From positions 124,001 to 188,000 of the forward strand of contig NZ_JANFNG010000005.1 in assembly GCF_024436035.1 (NCBI RefSeq): a stretch of 64,000 bases of DNA, written 5' to 3'. Under the pieces are notes generated by a model, which was not told the origin of the DNA, searched no databases, and saw nothing but the letters and a program-made list of their open reading frames with translations. Shown here in pieces: positions 60,486 through 64,000 of the stretch. The DNA is from Streptomyces humicola. GTDB taxonomy: Bacteria > Actinomycetota > Actinomycetes > Streptomycetales > Streptomycetaceae. Every line of letters starts with the position of its first letter. Positions within the stretch are counted from its first letter, which is position 1. Both the position numbers and the translations under genes were made by a program.

Positions 60486-62006
60486 ATGAGGGTTACCGCA
60501 TCGTCTCTCCATCCCACTACCTCCGGCCCCGGTGGTCCGCGCGTGTACGGGCACTACATCGACGGTGCCTTCACCGACCCTTCCCTTGATCGTGTTCAGC
60601 GCCGCGCGCCAGGCACGGGCCTCGTCGTCGCGGAATACTCCCGGGGCACCGCCCAGGACACCGAGCGCGCCATCACCTGCGCGAGGCGCGCGTTCGACCA
60701 CGGACCGTGGCCACAGTGGTCCGGCATCGAGCGCGCCCGAGTGTTGCTCGCTCTCGCCGACCTCGTTCGGCAGAACAAGGAACGGCTGGCCAGGCTGGAG
60801 GCGGAGGAGGTCGGCAAGCCGCTGCGCCTGGCCGTAGGCGACGTCGACGGAAGCGTGGGGCTGATCGAATACGCCGCGTCGCTGGCCATGTCGATGCATG
60901 GCGATGTCCACACCAACCTCGGCAGCGACTTCACCGCCTTCGTCGCGCGCGAGCCGGCCGGGGTGATCGGCATGATCACCCCGTGGAACTTTCCGCTGCT
61001 GCTGCTGGCGCAGAAGCTTCCATTCGCGCTCGGAGCGGGCTGCACCGCGGTCGTGAAGCCCTCCGAGCTCACCGCCAGCAGCACCCTCGAGATCGCCCGG
61101 CTGGCCCAGGAGGCGGGCGTCCCGGACGGCGTGATCAACGTCGTCACCGGCAGAGGCAGCGTGGTCGGGCAGCACATCGCCGAATCCGTACAGGTCGACG
61201 TGGTGTCCTTCACCGGCAGCACCGAGGTGGGCCGGCGCATCGTCACGGCCTCGCAGTCCAACCTCAAGCGGCTCTCGCTTGAGCTGGGCGGCAAGGCGGC
61301 GAACATCGTGCTCCCGGACGCCGACCTTGAGGACGCCCTGGACGGCGTGATGTTCGGCGTGTACTTCAACAACGGCGAATGCTGCGTATCGGGGGCCCGA
61401 CTGCTGATCGCGGAGCAGGTGGCCGACGAGTTCCTCGACGAGCTGATCGCCAGGACAGCCCGGCTCCGCGTCGGCCAGCCCCTCGAGGAGAACACCGACA
61501 TCGGAGCGCTGATCCACGAGGACCACCTCGCCACAGTCCTGGAGTACATCGAGTCGGCGGACGCGGACGGCGCGGCCGTCCGCACGGGTGGGTCACGGCT
61601 GACCAGCGAGCCGTTCGCCGCCGGAACGTTTCTGGCGCCGACGGTCCTGGACCAGGTGGCACCTACGGCACGCGTGTTCCGAGAGGAGATCTTCGGACCG
61701 GTCCTCTCCGTGACGCGGTTCCGCGACCTGGACGAGGCGATCGCGCTCGCAAACTCCGTCGACTACGGGCTCGCCAACTCGGTGTGGACGAAGGACATCG
61801 ACAAGGCGCTCACCGCCTCGCGGGCTCTGCGCAGCGGCACGGTCTGGGTGAACACCACCATCGACGGCGCCCCGCAGCTGCCGGGCGGAGGGGTGAAGAT
61901 GAGCGGCTACGGCCGCGAGATGGGACAGGTCGGCTTCGACGAATTCACCGAGGTCAAGACAGTGCAGATCCGGACCGGCAGGCGAACTCCGTTCTTCGGG
62001 GCATGA
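60486..62006 (+). CDS. NAD(P)-dependent aldehyde dehydrogenase (set II)
   Basis: 506 residues from ATG 60486 (AGGAG nine bases upstream). Paralogue of the ALDH at 11140-12666: [55 protein letters not shown] with the base Glu, and [13 protein letters not shown] with the catalytic Cys. Both paralogues end in a (R/P)TPFF or PPFF tail. It oxidises the aldehyde produced by the next gene, a GMC oxidoreductase, 330 bp downstream. Confidence 0.93.
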   Translation: MRVTASSLHPTTSGPGGPRVYGHYIDGAFTDPSLDRVQRRAPGTGLVVAEYSRGTAQDTERAITCARRAFDHGPWPQWSGIERARVLLALADLVRQNKERLARLEAEEVGKPLRLAVGDVDGSVGLIEYAASLAMSMHGDVHTNLGSDFTAFVAREPAGVIGMITPWNFPLLLLAQKLPFALGAGCTAVVKPSELTASSTLEIARLAQEAGVPDGVINVVTGRGSVVGQHIAESVQVDVVSFTGSTEVGRRIVTASQSNLKRLSLELGGKAANIVLPDADLEDALDGVMFGVYFNNGECCVSGARLLIAEQVADEFLDELIARTARLRVGQPLEENTDIGALIHEDHLATVLEYIESADADGAAVRTGGSRLTSEPFAAGTFLAPTVLDQVAPTARVFREEIFGPVLSVTRFRDLDEAIALANSVDYGLANSVWTKDIDKALTASRALRSGTVWVNTTIDGAPQLPGGGVKMSGYGREMGQVGFDEFTEVKTVQIRTGRRTPFFGA

Positions 62007-62336
62007 CCGCAGCGTCGCCGGGCGTCGCGCAGCACGACGGCGCGTGAGCAAGTGCTTCCTGAGTCGGAAGCCACCCTTGCCTGCGGGTTGAGGCGCTGCT
62101 ACGGTCGTGAAAACGCTTTCTGGATCTACTGGGCACGAACCCGCTCAGGTCGCCCCGTGTCGGTCGCACGTGGTCGTGACCGCGGCTGGAAGAAGCCCCG
62201 AAGGCGATGGCCGCGCCCGCCTCCGTGCCGCGCCGCCCGCCGGACAGCCAAGCCCCAACTACCGAATTCGAGTCACACCGGTTCGGCACCCGTATGCCGA
62301 ACGAGTGAATACGTCGAACAATCGAGGAAGTGTTCC
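62007..62336. other. Intergenic region between ALDH2 and GMC2
   Basis: 330 bases without a supportable gene. It contains the LacI-type operator at 62109-62120, so the GMC gene probably has its own promoter here rather than depending only on ALDH2 read-through. Confidence 0.55.
62109..62120. promoter_or_regulatory. LacI-type operator before GMC2
   Basis: GAAAACGCTTTC, arms GAAA/TTTC inverted around ACGC. It lies about 217 bp upstream of the GMC2 start codon. Confidence 0.65.
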
Positions 62337-63950
62337 ATGGCACAGCAGGGTGACACGTTCGATTATGTCATCGCAGGCGGGGGGACGGCGGGATGTGTCC
62401 TGGCCAGCCGCCTCAGCGCGGATCCCTCCGTGCGGGTTCTGCTCCTTGAAGCGGGGCGCTCCGACTGGCATCCCTTCATTCACGTGCCAGCCGGATTCGC
62501 CAAGCTCACGGCCGGGCCCTATCAGTGGGGGTTCGTCAGTCTGCCTCAAGAGCACTGCGGAGGGCGGGAGATCCCTCTGGCGCAGGGCAAGGTCCTCGGC
62601 GGTGGTGGTTCGATCAACGCGCAGGTCTTCACCCGGGGCGTCGCCCAGGACTACGACGAGTGGGCCGGTGCATACGACTGCGAAGGGTGGACCGCCAAGG
62701 AGATACAGAAGTACTTCGTGCGGTCCGAAGGCAACGAGCGGCTGTCCGGACCGCTGCACGGCTCCACTGGCCCCCTCGCGGTCTCCGACCTGGTCAACCC
62801 GCACCCGCTGTCCAAGGCCTTCGTCCGCGCCGGCCAGGAGTTCGGGCTGCCCTACAACAGCGACTTCAACGGCGAGCGGCAGCACGGCATCGGGTTCTAC
62901 CAGACCACCACCAGGAACTCGCGCCGCTGCAGCGCCGCGGTCGGCTACCTCCGCCCCGCTCGCCACCGGAAGAACCTCACGATCAAGACGGGGCCGCTGG
63001 TCAGGCGAGTGATCCTGGACAAGGACCGCGCCGTCGGGGTGGAAGTCATCGAGGCAGGCACGGTGCGCCAGTACACCGCCCAGCGGGAGGTGATCGTGGC
63101 ATCGGGCGCTTTCGGCTCGCCGAAGATCCTGCAGCTGTCCGGCATCGGCGATCCCGCCGACCTCAAGCAGGCGGGGATCGCGACCGTGCACGCGCTGCCC
63201 GGCGTGGGCAAGAACCTGCAGGACCACTGCGACCTGGACATCGTCTACGAGCTGACCTCGTACCAGAGCATGGACCGCTACCAGCGGCCGCTGCCCGCCA
63301 CCGCGGCCGCCGCCCTGCAGTACGCCGCCTTCCGCCGCGGACCGCTGGCGTCGACCGTCGTGGAGGCCGGCGGCTTCGGCTGCGGCAACGCAGAGGACTC
63401 CAGCCCGGACCTGCAGTTCCATTTCCTCCCGGCCGCCGGCGTGGAGGCGGGCATCGCAGCCGTGCGCCCCGGCTACGGGTGCACCCTCAACTCCTACTTC
63501 CTGCGGCCGCGCAGCCGCGGCACGGTACGGGTGGCCAGCGCTGACCCGCTTCAGGCGCCGCTCATCGACCCCAACTACCTCGCCGACGACTACGACCTGG
63601 AGATGGCAATCGAGGGCGTACGGCAGAGCCGCCAGATCATGGAGCAGCCGTCGATGGCACCCCACATCAAGGCCGAGCATCTTGCTGGTGGCCAGGCAGT
63701 GGAGACCAAGGACGACTACATCGCCTTCGTGCGCCGGCATGGGCGGACCGCTTACCACCCAGTGGGCACCTGTGCCATGGGGACCTCGGACCAGGCGGTG
63801 GTCTCCCCGCGCCTGCAGGTGCACGGACTGCGCGGCCTGCGGGTGGTGGACGCCTCGATCATGCCGCGCATCGTCAGCTCCAACACCCAGGCGCCGACCG
63901 TGATGATCGCAGAGAAGGCCGCGGACCTGATCCTCGAGGACGCCCGCTGA
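62337..63950 (+). CDS. GMC-family FAD alcohol oxidoreductase (set II)
   Basis: 537 residues from ATG 62337 (GAGGAAG upstream). Paralogue of the enzyme at 9488-11095, with [67 protein letters not shown], the active-site His in AYHPVGTCAMG and the C-terminal [20 protein letters not shown]. The set I enzyme has HH where this one has HP at the active-site pair. It oxidises a primary alcohol to the aldehyde handled by ALDH2. Confidence 0.92.
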   Translation: MAQQGDTFDYVIAGGGTAGCVLASRLSADPSVRVLLLEAGRSDWHPFIHVPAGFAKLTAGPYQWGFVSLPQEHCGGREIPLAQGKVLGGGGSINAQVFTRGVAQDYDEWAGAYDCEGWTAKEIQKYFVRSEGNERLSGPLHGSTGPLAVSDLVNPHPLSKAFVRAGQEFGLPYNSDFNGERQHGIGFYQTTTRNSRRCSAAVGYLRPARHRKNLTIKTGPLVRRVILDKDRAVGVEVIEAGTVRQYTAQREVIVASGAFGSPKILQLSGIGDPADLKQAGIATVHALPGVGKNLQDHCDLDIVYELTSYQSMDRYQRPLPATAAAALQYAAFRRGPLASTVVEAGGFGCGNAEDSSPDLQFHFLPAAGVEAGIAAVRPGYGCTLNSYFLRPRSRGTVRVASADPLQAPLIDPNYLADDYDLEMAIEGVRQSRQIMEQPSMAPHIKAEHLAGGQAVETKDDYIAFVRRHGRTAYHPVGTCAMGTSDQAVVSPRLQVHGLRGLRVVDASIMPRIVSSNTQAPTVMIAEKAADLILEDAR

Positions 63951-63980
63951 ACACGCCCCGTCGGCACAGGAGGAGACCGC

Positions 63981-64000
63981 ATGCCTGCAGACCCACGTGA
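63981..64000 (+). CDS. Start of a further gene cut by the window edge
   Basis: ATG 63981 follows a strong AGGAGG ribosome site at about 63968-63973, 30 bp after the GMC2 stop. Only Met-Pro-Ala-Asp-Pro-Arg is visible. It is probably co-transcribed with GMC2; identity unknown. Confidence 0.5.

Noticed and set aside
1-64000. tRNA, rRNA, CRISPR arrays and antibiotic biosynthesis genes
   Set aside because: I looked for clover-leaf ends, regularly spaced repeats and PKS/NRPS motifs and saw none.

Overview
The window is high-GC actinobacterial DNA, most likely Streptomyces or a close relative. The evidence is strong third-position G/C codon use, frequent GTG starts, ATGA/GTGA gene overlaps, and protein families typical of Streptomyces (ROK and LacI regulators, a SpoIIE/HATPase fusion, Tn554-like, ISL3, IS110 and IS701 remnants). 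It reads as an accessory catabolic region: two related carbon-source utilisation gene sets separated by a belt of decayed genes and mobile-element debris. I saw no rRNA, tRNA or CRISPR.

Layout. 1-6.25 kb: a Tn554-like tyrosine-recombinase pair (tnpA frameshifted, tnpB running off the left edge) has cut the 3' end of an ISL3 transposase. That IS in turn removed the 5' end of a methyltransferase gene, whose dedA neighbour is also truncated. 6.25-26 kb: catabolic set I, with an aldo/keto reductase, an SSS symporter plus small membrane partner, GMC oxidoreductase, aldehyde dehydrogenase, ROK regulator, an anti-sigma-type ATPase, and a coupled operon SDR / CoA-transferase / enoyl-CoA hydratase / DUF993 / TIM-barrel isomerase. 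A divergent MHS transporter + LacI regulator, a second ROK regulator and a DUF1479 oxygenase follow. 26-35 kb: gene fragments and transposon remnants around an intact 939-aa GAF/SpoIIE/HATPase protein, an MFS exporter and a MarR gene. 35-64 kb: catabolic set II. It contains a seven-gene coupled operon (flavoprotein, alcohol dehydrogenase, MHS transporter, Gfo/Idh/MocA, TIM barrel, DUF993, SDR), a second enoyl-CoA hydratase, a butanediol-type dehydrogenase, EtfAB, acyl-CoA dehydrogenase, a second CoA-transferase and SDR, a ribose-type ABC transporter, aldo/keto reductase, LacI regulator, Gfo/Idh/MocA, and a second aldehyde dehydrogenase and GMC oxidoreductase.

How it may work (inference). GMC oxidoreductase and aldehyde dehydrogenase would take an alcohol to a carboxylate. 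The CoA-transferase would activate it. Acyl-CoA dehydrogenase with EtfAB, enoyl-CoA hydratase and SDR would run beta-oxidation-like steps. DUF993 (an aldolase-like TIM barrel), the isomerase and the Gfo/Idh/MocA enzymes would process a sugar- or polyol-like part. The substrate is not identifiable from sequence.

Two regulatory networks are visible. Four copies of a 23-bp palindrome (half-site TCCTGACTAAA) lie in front of set I genes, including the ROK2 gene itself, the DUF1479 gene and, unexpectedly, the anti-sigma-type ATPase gene. At least eight LacI-type operators mark set II promoters. A 1,291-bp block carrying enoyl-CoA hydratase and part of DUF993 is present in both sets with about four differences, which points to recent exchange between them.
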